DNA of 64,000 nucleotides. It comes from Bradyrhizobium yuanmingense. GTDB taxonomy: Bacteria; Pseudomonadota; Alphaproteobacteria; Rhizobiales; Xanthobacteraceae. The stretch spans positions 61,990-125,989 of the forward strand of contig NZ_JARFML010000024.1 in NCBI RefSeq assembly GCF_029167105.1. Reading direction: 5' to 3'. The notes beneath the pieces were generated by a model. The model saw only the letters and a program-made list of their open reading frames with translations. It was not told the DNA's origin and did not search any database. This document shows, piece after piece, positions 17,357 through 26,927 of this stretch (the stretch's first letter is position 1; every line of letters starts with the position of its first letter). A program made the position numbers and the translations under genes.

Positions 17357-17536
17357 CTACTTCCTCGGAGATGCGGGAGGCACGTTCGTACCCGCAATTT
17401 GAACGTCACGACCGGTCGTCAGCGCCAGCGCCAGCATGACAGCCAGCAGCGATCCGTAGAAACTGACGACCGCAAGCCGCCATTTCCGCACCACGGGGCG
17501 GTCTGGCTGGGGGAGATCCTGTGGGAATTTCTGCAT
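17357..17536 (-). CDS. Small single-pass membrane protein
   Basis: 59 residues with one helix (LAVVSFYGSLLAVMLALALTT) between basic and Pro-rich ends. The ATG at 17536 has GGAG six nt upstream; a longer frame back to 17569 lacks such support. The gene is 16 bp downstream of the TauE permease stop, so the two are likely in one operon. Function unknown. Confidence 0.55.
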   Translation of the reverse strand: MQKFPQDLPQPDRPVVRKWRLAVVSFYGSLLAVMLALALTTGRDVQIAGTNVPPASPRK

Positions 17537-17552
17537 GGCATACTCCGACGTT

Positions 17553-18383
17553 TCAGAGGGGCCTGACAAAACCGATCCCCGCAGCCATCAGCAGCAGCCC
17601 CACGATGCGGTTGAACGTAGCGGTATCGACGCGGTTGAAGATCATCAGCCCAACATAGGCGCCGAGTACGGCGGGGGCTGCATAAAAGAGCAGGCCGAGC
17701 GGCATCACCTCCGACGGCCGCAAGACCATCAGCAACGACAGCGACAGGAGCTGGTTGACCAGGATGAAGGGCTGGATGATTGCGCGGGCGCGGTGCTTGT
17801 CGAAACCTTGGACATGGCACCACATCGAAACGAAAGCGGCAGGAAATGCTGCAAGGCCTCCGGTAATGCCTCCCAGCGCGCCAACCGTGATGCGTCCCCA
17901 CAAGGGATCCTTCCCGGACCGCAGAGTCGGCTTCAGCGCCGTGAAGGCGCCATAGATGATCAACAGAGCTCCCAACATCGGTAGCAAGGTGGACGCCGAA
18001 GTGTTGCAGAGGAGATGAAGGCCGATGGGTAACGTCAAGATGCTGCCGAAGAGGTAGGGAGCGCACCGACGCATCTCGATCGATTCACGCAAGCGCCAGA
18101 CGCAGTAGACTTGCTGGGCGATCGAAGCGACCAGGAGAATGCGGACGATCGTGATCGGCTCGCTCAAGCTGTGGAAGAGGAAGGCGCCGGCGATCGGCGA
18201 GAATGCGAAGCCTGCGATACTCGAAACCAGCGCGGACAGCAGCACGACCCAGCAAGCTGCTTTCGTCGCACTCGACGAGATGGCAAGCGCGACGGCGAAG
18301 ATTCCCAGGCAGACCGTCGGAATTGCTGGAAATGCTCTGACGATGGATAAAGCGGAAGCTGCCTTTGGATCGACAGGCGGCAT
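17553..18383 (-). CDS. TauE/SafE-family anion permease
   Basis: 276 residues, about seven to eight membrane helices with the conserved N- and C-terminal half repeats of the TauE/SafE (sulfite/organosulfonate exporter) family, for example GALGGITGGLAAFPAAFVSM and GAYVGLMIFNRVDTATFNR. GGAGG five nt before the ATG at 18383 decides this start over one six codons upstream. The substrate is unassigned; sulfite, sulfoacetate and taurine derivatives are known for the family. The LuxR gene lies downstream in the same direction. Confidence 0.82.
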   Translation of the reverse strand: MPPVDPKAASALSIVRAFPAIPTVCLGIFAVALAISSSATKAACWVVLLSALVSSIAGFAFSPIAGAFLFHSLSEPITIVRILLVASIAQQVYCVWRLRESIEMRRCAPYLFGSILTLPIGLHLLCNTSASTLLPMLGALLIIYGAFTALKPTLRSGKDPLWGRITVGALGGITGGLAAFPAAFVSMWCHVQGFDKHRARAIIQPFILVNQLLSLSLLMVLRPSEVMPLGLLFYAAPAVLGAYVGLMIFNRVDTATFNRIVGLLLMAAGIGFVRPL

Positions 18384-18401
18384 GAAAACCTCCGACAGCA
18401 A

Positions 18402-18906
18402 GACTTTGGTGGCAATCGCGGGTATCGATCTCCGATGACCCTATCCGCGCGGCAGTACAATGCGTGTGAACCAATTCACGACGTCGAGCCAAATATCGGG
18501 CTCGGTGCTTCTGATGCTAACGACTGCGAAGCAACGCAGCGTCACCCGACCGGGTGACAAATAGCGGAACACTCGCAATCAACACGCGCGGTGAATGCAG
18601 CGTCGCGTTGCTTGAAAATTGTGCGCTTCGGTCACAAATCTGAAACGTTTAGTAGAATTGTGCTTCGCCGATATGCAATTGGAACGATAATCTCACTTTT
18701 CGGTCATGTTTTGCTGCTTAGTTTGGCAATACAGAATCCATGTTCGCGCCGACATCGCGAGGATCTCTGGTCCGACTCCTGAGGCAACGATCGGCTTGGC
18801 GCGTTGATTGCTGGAAAGCCGCCGGCCGACGGCCATCAACAAGCGCCTTCGCCACGCGCACTACGTTGCCAACTAGAGCATGATCGAAGTTCTGTATTCC
18901 GCTCAC
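18402..18906. other. Intergenic stretch without a supported gene
   Basis: About 500 bp between the TauE gene and the TonB receptor. It is less GC-rich than its surroundings and has several short open frames without ribosome sites or recognisable protein signals. Near 18874-18885 it contains CTAGAGCATGATC, a fragment matching the start of the repeat at 43362. Otherwise I see nothing in it. Confidence 0.6.
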
Positions 18907-18929
18907 GCGGGAGGGATAGCCCCTCCCGC
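18907..18929 (-). terminator. Hairpin after the TonB receptor gene
   Basis: GCGGGAGGG (18907-18915) pairs with CCCTCCCGC (18921-18929) across a 5-nt loop, just beyond the receptor stop at 18953. No T-run is present on the minus strand, so it may be a weak or factor-dependent terminator. Confidence 0.5.
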
Positions 18930-18952
18930 ATAACTCATGGCCTGATCAGCGC

Positions 18953-21343
18953 TCAGAACTTGAAGTTCGCGAACGCCCTGACGCCGATGCCGGGCAACAG
19001 CACCTGGTCCTTGTTGAAGGAGACGGCGTTGCGGATGTTTTCGTTCAGCAGGTTGTTGCCGACGAGCCCAACATGCATCTCGCGCGCGCCGAACCAACGT
19101 TGATCGAGCTGCGTTTTGTAGCTGACCTCGGCCCTTAGCAGGTTGTAGCCGGGCGTCGGCGTCTCCGCGATCGGTGCGATGTCGTTTTGCGCGAACGCGT
19201 GCAGCAGGTTGATCCGCGCAAACCAGTTGGCGTCGCGATAGTACACACCACCGCCCAGCCGCTGGGGCGGAATGCGTGGCACGTTGGTGCCGTCGTCGAA
19301 GGTCGCACGCACGATGTCGTATTGACCCTCGATGCCCCAGATCCCGTTCCAGACCGGTATCACGTCGTACTGGAACTGGAATTCGCCGCCACGAAATGTC
19401 GCGTCGCGCTGCGAATAGACCGCCTGATTCAGTTCGAGGCCAGCGCCAAGCTGGCAAACGCCGTCCTCACACGTGTTGCCGGTCAGGCGCCGGTAAATGA
19501 AGCCGTTGAACTTGGTGTAGTAGCCGGTGATTTCGAAGCGAAGCGGCCCTACCGCCCGTCGCAGTCCCGCCTCGACCGACTTGGCGGTCTCGATGCCGAG
19601 ATTGGGATTGCCTATGTCGAACGTGGTGGTGGCATCGTGGCCGCCGCGCGAGAACAATTCCGCCGGTTTCGGCGCACGCTCGACATATTGGCCGGTGATG
19701 CTGGCGACCAGATCCCAGGGAAGGCTGTGGATCAGGCCGATGCTCCCGCTCACCGGCGTGAAGTTGCGATTGACCGCCGTTGCGGGGCCGATCGCGGCCG
19801 GATCGACGGCGAGGTCGAACACATCGGGGACGAAGGCTGGCGCCGTGCCGCTCAACCTTGCACTCTCGACGCGTCCGGCGATCTGAGCCTTGGTAGCTTC
19901 GGTGAACTTGAACTCGTTGAAGATGTACCCGGCGACCTTTGTGTTCTTGTTCGGATCGAACAGTCCGTTGATCGGGCTGCCTGGATCGTCCGGACTCGGC
20001 GCAGTCAGCTTCTGGTGCGACGCCTGAACGCCCACGGCGGTGGTCAGCGCGGCAAAGCGGACGTCGAACGGCGCAAGCTGCACCTCGACGCGGCCTTCCT
20101 GTTCCTTGTTGGTGAAGGTCTGTCTCACGCCGAGGGAGCCGAGGTCGGCAGAGTCGGCGAGCCCGACCTCATCGTGCTTATAGTCGGTGGCGCTGGCCCA
20201 GAACCGGATCGCATCGATCGCCGCCGCGTCCGGCCGGTATTCGCCTTTTGTCGTGAATTTGGTTTGTCGTCCGTCGATCCGCGTCAGGAACTCGCTGCCC
20301 TCGATACCGGGAATGTGGTAGAGCGCGTTGTGCTGCGTGATCGCCGCGCCCACGTAGCCGCCGTCGAAGATGTAGGAGCCGCCGACAGATCCGCCGTAGG
20401 CCTGCGATGCCGAATTCGGCTGGCGTCCGTTGAACGGCAGCGTCGGGTCCGTCAGGAACGGATAGCTCGGGATGTTGTAGTCGCCGGCCTTGCGGCCAAA
20501 GGCATCGGCGTGGAAGGCAAAGTTGCCGCCGCCGGCATCGAGCAGCACGGCACCTTCGGTCCCGCGATCGACCGAAGTCACCGCCGTCCGTGTTTCCGCG
20601 GTGATGCAGCCCGGCGATCCCACGTTTGCCAGCGGCGCCTTGGTCGGGAGTCCGTAAGTCGGAAAGGGCGCCGTGCAGGACGGCAAGGCATCCGGAATTC
20701 GATTGTTGGTTGCGCTGACCACGCCGCCGATCGCGGTGGAGCCGTAGCGCAGCGTCGCCGGTCCGCGGATGACCTCGACCTGGGTGGCTGCCAGCGGATC
20801 AATCGGCACGAAGTGATCCTCGCCGAGATCGGACGCGCCGTTGCTGCCCGTTCCGTTCTCGACAATGCCGACCCGGTTGGTGTCGAGCCCGCGAATGATC
20901 GGGCGGCTGGATGCGCCGGGTGCGTATTCAGAGCCGGTGATGCCGGGCTTGGAGAACAGGAGATCGCCGAGCGTGCCGCCGCCGTTGCGCCGAATCTCCT
21001 CGTTCGGCACCACGGTGACAGTCGCGAATTGATCGGTCACTACAGGCAGCACGCCTTGCTGAGGCGCGGCGGGCACGGGAGCTGCCGGTGCCGCTTCAGC
21101 CGCCTGCTCGCGGCTGCGCACCCGCGCGGTCCGCGTGCCGCGGCCTGCGTTGCGGGTCGGCACCACCGCTCTGCGTACGATCGGGCTCGGCGCCGTTACG
21201 GTGATGGCGGGGAGCTCGGTCGACGATTTGTCCTGTGCCGTCTGTTGCGCCGAGTCCTGGGCGAACGCGGATGTAGCGGCGGCGCCGAGCAGGAGCAGGC
21301 TTGCTCCGCCAAGGCGCTGCGCGCGTCGCAATTGAAATGACAT
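18953..21343 (-). CDS. TonB-dependent outer-membrane receptor, ZnuD-like
   Basis: 796 residues. A signal peptide (LLLLGAAATSAFA) precedes a Pro/Arg/Ala linker and a plug domain with RRNGGGTLGDLLFSKPGITG, RPIIRGLDTNRVGIVENG and VEVIRGPATLRYGSTAIGG, followed by a 22-strand barrel that ends in FKF. The plug segment EDHFVPIDPLAA resembles ZnuD zinc receptors. Upstream lie a DUF2946 gene and a Zur-box-like palindrome, which fit zinc uptake. The ATG at 21343 is the likely start because a TTG six codons upstream lacks an initiation context. Hydroxamate or corrinoid uptake would be the alternative. Confidence 0.85.
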   Translation of the reverse strand: MSFQLRRAQRLGGASLLLLGAAATSAFAQDSAQQTAQDKSSTELPAITVTAPSPIVRRAVVPTRNAGRGTRTARVRSREQAAEAAPAAPVPAAPQQGVLPVVTDQFATVTVVPNEEIRRNGGGTLGDLLFSKPGITGSEYAPGASSRPIIRGLDTNRVGIVENGTGSNGASDLGEDHFVPIDPLAATQVEVIRGPATLRYGSTAIGGVVSATNNRIPDALPSCTAPFPTYGLPTKAPLANVGSPGCITAETRTAVTSVDRGTEGAVLLDAGGGNFAFHADAFGRKAGDYNIPSYPFLTDPTLPFNGRQPNSASQAYGGSVGGSYIFDGGYVGAAITQHNALYHIPGIEGSEFLTRIDGRQTKFTTKGEYRPDAAAIDAIRFWASATDYKHDEVGLADSADLGSLGVRQTFTNKEQEGRVEVQLAPFDVRFAALTTAVGVQASHQKLTAPSPDDPGSPINGLFDPNKNTKVAGYIFNEFKFTEATKAQIAGRVESARLSGTAPAFVPDVFDLAVDPAAIGPATAVNRNFTPVSGSIGLIHSLPWDLVASITGQYVERAPKPAELFSRGGHDATTTFDIGNPNLGIETAKSVEAGLRRAVGPLRFEITGYYTKFNGFIYRRLTGNTCEDGVCQLGAGLELNQAVYSQRDATFRGGEFQFQYDVIPVWNGIWGIEGQYDIVRATFDDGTNVPRIPPQRLGGGVYYRDANWFARINLLHAFAQNDIAPIAETPTPGYNLLRAEVSYKTQLDQRWFGAREMHVGLVGNNLLNENIRNAVSFNKDQVLLPGIGVRAFANFKF

Positions 21344-21488
21344 GGTCCTGGTTCCACTCAAGGCGCCGTCCGGACGATGCTGTGCTGATCGGAGGCGGCC
21401 TGCCGTCGCGACGCGACGGAATTCGACTTCAACTTCTCCCAGGCACTTGCCGATGCGCGGCGAGGCTGGGCGTGATCAAGCGTTGGAG

Positions 21489-21902
21489 TCAGGACGCAGG
21501 AGGGGCGCGCGGCTGGAACGCCGTGCCGGTGGATGTCAGATGAGCAAACTCGGCGTCGAGGCTGCGCCGGAGCAGCTCGATCGCCTGCGGTAGCAGCAGC
21601 ACGGGCGGCGTCGCCGACACGATCGCGCCCGCCATCGCAATGATGGCGCAGATGGCGCAATTGTCCTCGCCCGAATGCTCGCGGTCAGGGCTGCCGGGCG
21701 ATTGCTTCTGCACCGCGGCGCGGTCGCTCGCGGCAACGCCGTCGATGCCGTCCTTGGTGTCGGTCTGCTGGACTGAGGATTGAGCAAGGGGCGCGGCCTG
21801 CGCGAACCAATGGCTGTGGCCGAACGTCAGCGCAAACTGCACCAGCATCGCGAACAATGCGAGCCGGGCGCCGTGCCTGATATTCGACCGGAACCACTTC
21901 AT
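21489..21902 (-). CDS. DUF2946-like small membrane protein with CxxC
   Basis: 137 residues. An N-terminal hydrophobic segment (RLALFAMLVQFALTFGHSHW) carries HSH, and a second helix holds CAICAII (a C-x-x-C motif) followed by MAGAIVSATPPVLLL. The polar spacer between them holds Asp, Gln and His. The pattern fits the DUF2946 group, often found beside TonB receptors for metals. It is 145 bp upstream of the receptor gene and is the first gene of the zinc-regulated unit. His and Cys suggest metal binding, which is an inference. Confidence 0.6.
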   Translation of the reverse strand: MKWFRSNIRHGARLALFAMLVQFALTFGHSHWFAQAAPLAQSSVQQTDTKDGIDGVAASDRAAVQKQSPGSPDREHSGEDNCAICAIIAMAGAIVSATPPVLLLPQAIELLRRSLDAEFAHLTSTGTAFQPRAPPAS

Positions 21903-21947
21903 CTGGAAAACGCCACCCCCACACCGGGCGTCAATCCCAGGACGCCG

Positions 21948-21968
21948 CGATGTTATAGTGTAACATCG
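21948..21968. promoter_or_regulatory. Zur-box-like 21-bp palindrome
   Basis: The sequence CGATGTTATA-G-TGTAACATCG has 10-bp arms, with one mismatch, around a central G. Alphaproteobacterial Zur boxes have a TGTTATA core with the complementary half. It lies 46 bp upstream of the ATG of the DUF2946 gene, which is followed by the TonB receptor, so repression by Zur under zinc-replete conditions is a natural reading. Fur or Irr control is less likely. Confidence 0.6.
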
Positions 21969-22045
21969 CCCGATCGGTTCACCGATGTCAACGGCAGGCG
22001 GGATCGGCGCACACTCGCCGCCCAGCCGATGTGTCGTTCAGGCAA

Positions 22046-24109
22046 CTACCGCCCCTCGCGCACCCAGGTCGCCGCGAAGGCGCCGAGCAGCAGCAGCAGG
22101 CCGATCACGCCGGCGAAGATCGGCAGCACACCGACGCCCTTGACCACGCTGGCATCGCGCATCCGCACGCCCATCCAGCCGTCGCCGTGGAACATGCCGA
22201 CCGAGCGCACCGGCAGGATGCGCGGCAGCTCGACGCTCGAGCCAGAGGCCACGCGCACGGCATCGCCGCCTGTCGCCTGTGTCAGCGGCTTCAACGTATC
22301 GACCGTGGAGGTCACTTCCGAAAATTCCTTCGGATTGGTCGGGCCGACATTGATCAGCGCCTTCAGCGTGCCGTCGGTGGCCTGCCACAGGCCGAGCTCG
22401 CTCGCCGGCAGGCTGGCGCGCCACTCGCCGGGATCGCCGGCGCTCAGCGTCAGATCCTGCGATACACCCGACGGCGAGGTCACGCTGACGGGCTGGACGC
22501 TGTCCGCCATGGTCTGACGCACCACGACGAGGTCCTTGCCCTGCACCTGGAGGCGCAACGCCTCCTCGTCGAGATCAGGCTGCTTCATCAGCCAGTGCGA
22601 CATCCGCCGCAGCAGGTCGAGATGCGGACCGCCGCCCTCATAGCCGCGCGCCCACAGCCAGATGTGGTCGGACAGCAGGAGCGCGACGCGGCCCTCGCCG
22701 AAGCGCGACAGGAACAGCAGCGGCTTGCCGTCGACGCCGGTCATGACCGGCGGGTTGACCGCATTGCGGGTGTCGACGGTGCGGAAGAACCGGCTCCAGC
22801 GCGGCGGCTCGCTGGCGGAGCCTTCCAGCCCGCGCGTGACGGGATGACGTTTGCCGATGTCGGACAGATGCGCATAGAACGGCTTCTCGGTGACGCCGAC
22901 GGGCTCGGCCGGCAGCACCGAATCGAGCGGCGTGCGCCAGATGCTGCTGTTCGAGGCATAGTCGGGACCGGCCGAGACCAGCACAGCGCCGCCTGCGCGC
23001 ACGTAACGCGCCATGTTCTCGAAATAGGGGATCGGCAGCACGCCCTGGCGGGCATAGCGGTCGAAGATGATCAGCTGGAATTCGTTGATCTTCTGCTGGA
23101 ACAGCTCGCGGGTCGGAAACGCGATCAGCGACAATTCGTTGATCGGCGTGCCGTCCTGCTTCTCCGGCGGGCGCAGAATGGTGAAATGCACGAGGTCGAC
23201 GCTGGCGTCGGACTTGAGCAGATTGCGCCAGGTGCGCTCGCCCGAATGCGGCTCGCCCGAGACCAGCAGCACGCGCAGCTTGTCGCGCACGCCATCGATG
23301 GCGACGACGGCGCGATTGTTCACCGGCGTCAATTCGCGTTCGAGCGGCGAGGCCTCGATCTCGACGATGTTCGGCCCGGCATGCTTGATGTCGACGTCGA
23401 CGCTCGCGGCCTGGCCGCTGGAGAGCGTGCGCTCGTTGATGACCTCGCCGTCGCGGCGGACCGTGACCCTGGCGCGCTCGCCGGTGACACCCTGGTCGTC
23501 GAGGCGGTAGGAGATGGTCTGGCTCTGCCCGACGATACCGAAGCGCGGCGCGGCGGTGATCGCGATGCGGCGGTCGCGCTCGTCCTTCTGGCCCGTGACC
23601 AGCGCGTGCACCGGCGCCTGGAAGCCGAGCGCGGCGGCGTTCGCCGGTATGTCGTGGACGCGGCCGTCGGTGATCAGGAACGCGCCGGCGACGCGGTCGA
23701 CCGGGACGTCCGCCAAGGCCGAGGCCAGCGCGCCGAACAGCTTGGTGCCGTCGGTTTCGCCGTCGGCCTGTCCGGCTTCGACGACACGGACCTCGAGGCC
23801 CTTGATCTTCTTCAGGCTGTCGACCAGCGCCTCCTGCGCTTGCGCAGCTTCGCGATTGCGGTTGCCGAAGTTCTGGCTCGGGCTCTTGTCGACGACAACA
23901 GCGGCGACCGAGGTGAGGGGATCGCGGTCCTCGCGGGTGAAGGAGGGATTGGCGAGCGCGAGCAGGAACAGCGCCAGCGCGGCCACGCGCACCGCGGCGC
24001 CGCGCGCGCGCGCCACCAGCAGCACGAGCGCGACAATGACGATCGCGGCGAGTGCGAGCCACAGCACGATGGCGGGAACAAGCGGTGTGAACGCGATGCC
24101 GTAATTCAT
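22046..24109 (-). CDS. Large membrane protein of the MoxR-DUF58-DUF4159 operon
   Basis: 687 residues. There are two N-terminal helices (IVLWLALAAIVIVALVLLVA and AALALFLLALANPSF), a long periplasmic part containing a class-I glutamine-amidotransferase-like segment (LIIFDRYARQGVLPIPYFENMA and AGGAVLVSAGPDYAS), and a C-terminal helix (IFAGVIGLLLLLGAFAATWV). The usual catalytic Cys of amidotransferases is not evident, so it is likely structural or regulatory. The start is 7 bp past the upstream stop, which suggests coupled translation. This group of proteins is related to BatA/BatB-type complexes but has no proven function. Confidence 0.7.
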   Translation of the reverse strand: MNYGIAFTPLVPAIVLWLALAAIVIVALVLLVARARGAAVRVAALALFLLALANPSFTREDRDPLTSVAAVVVDKSPSQNFGNRNREAAQAQEALVDSLKKIKGLEVRVVEAGQADGETDGTKLFGALASALADVPVDRVAGAFLITDGRVHDIPANAAALGFQAPVHALVTGQKDERDRRIAITAAPRFGIVGQSQTISYRLDDQGVTGERARVTVRRDGEVINERTLSSGQAASVDVDIKHAGPNIVEIEASPLERELTPVNNRAVVAIDGVRDKLRVLLVSGEPHSGERTWRNLLKSDASVDLVHFTILRPPEKQDGTPINELSLIAFPTRELFQQKINEFQLIIFDRYARQGVLPIPYFENMARYVRAGGAVLVSAGPDYASNSSIWRTPLDSVLPAEPVGVTEKPFYAHLSDIGKRHPVTRGLEGSASEPPRWSRFFRTVDTRNAVNPPVMTGVDGKPLLFLSRFGEGRVALLLSDHIWLWARGYEGGGPHLDLLRRMSHWLMKQPDLDEEALRLQVQGKDLVVVRQTMADSVQPVSVTSPSGVSQDLTLSAGDPGEWRASLPASELGLWQATDGTLKALINVGPTNPKEFSEVTSTVDTLKPLTQATGGDAVRVASGSSVELPRILPVRSVGMFHGDGWMGVRMRDASVVKGVGVLPIFAGVIGLLLLLGAFAATWVREGR

Positions 24110-24116
24110 GTCGATC

Positions 24117-26927
24117 CTATTGCCCCAGCCGTTCGATCAGCGCCGGAGCGTGCACCTGGTCGGCCTTGTAGTTGCCGGTCAGCGTGTACATCACGATGTT
24201 GGCGCCGGCGCGGTAGGCGAATTCGCGCTGGCGGGCGTCGCCGCCGGTCACCGGCAGCATGGCCTGTCCGTCGGGCCGCACCGCCCAGGCGCCGGCCAGG
24301 TCGTTCGAGGTGATGATGATCGGGGAGACGCCGTCGCCGCCGCGCGCCGGCCGCTGCGCGCTCTCATCGTCGTCTTCGCGCGGCAAGGTCTCGACCCAGG
24401 TCTGGCCGGCGGTGAAGCGGCCGGGGAAGTCGCGCAGCAGGTAAAAGGTCTTGGTCAGCACGTGCTCGCGCGGCACCGGCTCGAGCTCGGGCACGTCGAG
24501 CGAGGACAGGATCTCGCGCAGCGTCTGCATGGCCGGGGTCTGCGCCGCGCCGTTGGCGCCGGGCGGCGCCTCGATCGCGTCGCGGGTGTCGAACAGCACG
24601 GTGCCGCCCTGCTTCATGTAGGCGTCGATCTTGTTGATGGCGTCCTGCGGCGGCTTCGGCGCGCCCGGCACGATCGGCCAGTAGATCAGCGGGAAGAACG
24701 CGAGCTCGTCGCGCGCGGGATCGACGCCGACGGGATCGCCGGCCTCGAGCGCAGTGCGCTGGGCCAGGAACAGCGTTAGCCCGTTCATTCCCGCCTTGAC
24801 GATGGAATCGACGTCCGCATTGCCCGTGACCACATAGGCGAGACGGGTCTGCGACACCGCCTTCATCGCGAACTCGTCGGATACGCCGTCGGCGCGCGAC
24901 GGCGCCGGCGAGAGCGCCGCGAATCCCGCGAGCAGGGCGAGCACGATCATCGCGGGCGCGGCGCGGCGGCGCAGCAGCGCGGCAATGCCGCCGCCGAGCA
25001 CCGCGATGATGATGGCGTCGATCAGGAACAGCGCGAGCGCCGTCGACAGCAGCCAGCCGCGCAAATCGCGCGGCTCGGCATTGGTGTAGGTGGCGTGCCG
25101 GGCGCGCAGGCTCGCGGTGTTCAGGGCGGCGATGCGGTCGGCGCTGGCAAGCGTGTTCACGGCGAGCGGTCCTTCTGCCGGACCGTAGAAGCCGGGCGGA
25201 TGATCTGATGTGGCGCGGTCGCGATAGTCAGCAGGAAGCGGCTTGGCCGTCGCTGGCGGCGGACCGAACGCGCCAAAGCCGTCGAGGATGTGCAGCGGCG
25301 CCACCGTCTCAGTGGTCGCTTCGCCGGCAACGCCAGCGCCGGGTTTCGACGTGTAGCCGGACATGTCGACCACCCGCCGCAGCATTTCGACGAAGGTGCC
25401 CGACATCGGCAGATCCGACCAGCGCATGTCGGCGCTGACGTGGAACAGGCTGACGAGGCCCTTGCCGCGATGCTCGCCGGTGACGAGCGGGGTGCCATCT
25501 TCCAGCGAGGCCCAGCTCTTGGTGGCGAGCACGGCATCGGGCTCGGCCAGCACCTGCCGGCTCACGGTGACGTCCTTCGGCACTGCGACCCCGGCGAACG
25601 GACCGTCGGCGGCGAAGGAGGCGAGATGCTGCGGCTTCTCCCAGGTCAGGCTGCCGCCGAGCGTGCGGCCGCCCTTGCGCAGCTTGACCGGCACGAGGTC
25701 GTCCTCCGCCTGTGCCAGCCGGGGCCCAGCGAACCGCACCAGCACGCCGCCCTGGTCGACCCAGGCATTGAGGCGTTCGCGCAGCTCGGGCGCGATCGTG
25801 CCGACATCGGCGAGGATGATCATCGGCAGCTTCTGGTCGAGGAACTGCGTGATGCCCTGCTGCGGCGAGCCCTTGTCGGCGAGGCGGACGTCGGCGAATG
25901 GCGCCAGCGCGCGGGTGAGATAGAAGGTCGGCGCCAGCAGTGGCTGCGCGGTCTCGCTGGTCGCGCCCGAGATGATGCCGATGGCACGGCGGCGCCAGCG
26001 CTTGTCGAGCAGCTGCACCGCGCCGGCCGAGCGCTCGCCGGAGATTTCGAGCCGCGTGATGTCGTTGCGCAGCTCGACCGGCAGGTCGAACGCCGCCTCG
26101 GTTTCCTTGTCCTGCGGGCCGAACGAATAGCGCGCTTCGCCGATCGGCGACGCCTTCTGGTCCAGCGCGCGTACCGTGCCGACCGCAATCCCGCTGTCGG
26201 TGCGCAGCACCTTCACCGTCATCTTCGCCGCGGCGTTCTCGGCGGCGACCAGGGCCAGCGGCGAGGAGGTGCCGCCTTCGAACACGGTCAGGCTGCGGTC
26301 GCCGATGGTCTTGCCGAGGCCGGCCACGAAGTCCTCGCCGCGGCCGGTGTCGACGCCGTCCGAGAGCCAGGCGATCTCGCAGTCGCCGGTGACCTTGAGG
26401 AAACGGTCGACCGCGGCCAGCGTCTCGACGCGGTCGATCGAATAGGGCTTTGGCGCCAGCTGCCGCAGCGCGACGCGCGCCGCACCCGCCGGCATCAGGG
26501 TGATGTCGCGGTTCGGCTCGGACAGCGGCACCAGCGCGATGCCGCGGCCGTCATTGTCGGCATTGGCGATAAGCTCGTCGGCGGTCCTGATCCTGACGTC
26601 CCAGTGCGATGCAGCGCTCCAGCCGTCGTCGAACATGATCATCAGCGGCGCCTTGCTCCCGGCGACGCCCGTTTGCGGATTCCAGATCGGGCCGGCGGCG
26701 GCGAAGATCACCAGCGCGGCGGCGAGCAGGCGAAGCGCGGTCAGCCACCATGGCGTCCGCGAGGGCGTCTCTTCGCGCGGCGTGATGTCGAACAACAGCC
26801 GCGTCGGCGGAAACTCGATGCGGCGCGGCCGCGGCGGCATCACGCGCAGGAGCCACCACAGCACGGGCAGGCTGAGGAGGCCGATCAGGAGCAGCGGTTG
26901 CGTGAAGGCGAGCGGCAATCCCATCAT
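24117..26927 (-). CDS. DUF4159 membrane protein with BatA-like N-terminus
   Basis: 936 residues. Two helices at the start (PLLLIGLLSLPVLWWLLRV and LRLLAAALVIFAAAGPIW) form a BatA (Aer-like) N-terminus, a VWA-like domain follows with MIMFDDGWSAASHWDV, then a central region and a helix pair (LALFLIDAIIIAVLGGGIAALL, IVLALLAGFAALS). The last 210 residues are DUF4159, with LAYVVTGNADVDSIVKAGMN and ending in an Arg/Gln-rich tail. It resembles a glutamine-amidotransferase fold without the catalytic cysteine. It overlaps the upstream DUF58 stop by 4 bp (ATGA). It belongs to a complex with the MoxR ATPase. Confidence 0.8.
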   Translation of the reverse strand: MMGLPLAFTQPLLLIGLLSLPVLWWLLRVMPPRPRRIEFPPTRLLFDITPREETPSRTPWWLTALRLLAAALVIFAAAGPIWNPQTGVAGSKAPLMIMFDDGWSAASHWDVRIRTADELIANADNDGRGIALVPLSEPNRDITLMPAGAARVALRQLAPKPYSIDRVETLAAVDRFLKVTGDCEIAWLSDGVDTGRGEDFVAGLGKTIGDRSLTVFEGGTSSPLALVAAENAAAKMTVKVLRTDSGIAVGTVRALDQKASPIGEARYSFGPQDKETEAAFDLPVELRNDITRLEISGERSAGAVQLLDKRWRRRAIGIISGATSETAQPLLAPTFYLTRALAPFADVRLADKGSPQQGITQFLDQKLPMIILADVGTIAPELRERLNAWVDQGGVLVRFAGPRLAQAEDDLVPVKLRKGGRTLGGSLTWEKPQHLASFAADGPFAGVAVPKDVTVSRQVLAEPDAVLATKSWASLEDGTPLVTGEHRGKGLVSLFHVSADMRWSDLPMSGTFVEMLRRVVDMSGYTSKPGAGVAGEATTETVAPLHILDGFGAFGPPPATAKPLPADYRDRATSDHPPGFYGPAEGPLAVNTLASADRIAALNTASLRARHATYTNAEPRDLRGWLLSTALALFLIDAIIIAVLGGGIAALLRRRAAPAMIVLALLAGFAALSPAPSRADGVSDEFAMKAVSQTRLAYVVTGNADVDSIVKAGMNGLTLFLAQRTALEAGDPVGVDPARDELAFFPLIYWPIVPGAPKPPQDAINKIDAYMKQGGTVLFDTRDAIEAPPGANGAAQTPAMQTLREILSSLDVPELEPVPREHVLTKTFYLLRDFPGRFTAGQTWVETLPREDDDESAQRPARGGDGVSPIIITSNDLAGAWAVRPDGQAMLPVTGGDARQREFAYRAGANIVMYTLTGNYKADQVHAPALIERLGQ

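Noticed and set aside
19187..21340. A 717-codon plus-strand frame opposite the TonB receptor
   Set aside because: It is a composition shadow; the receptor on the other strand has signal peptide, plug motifs and terminal Phe.
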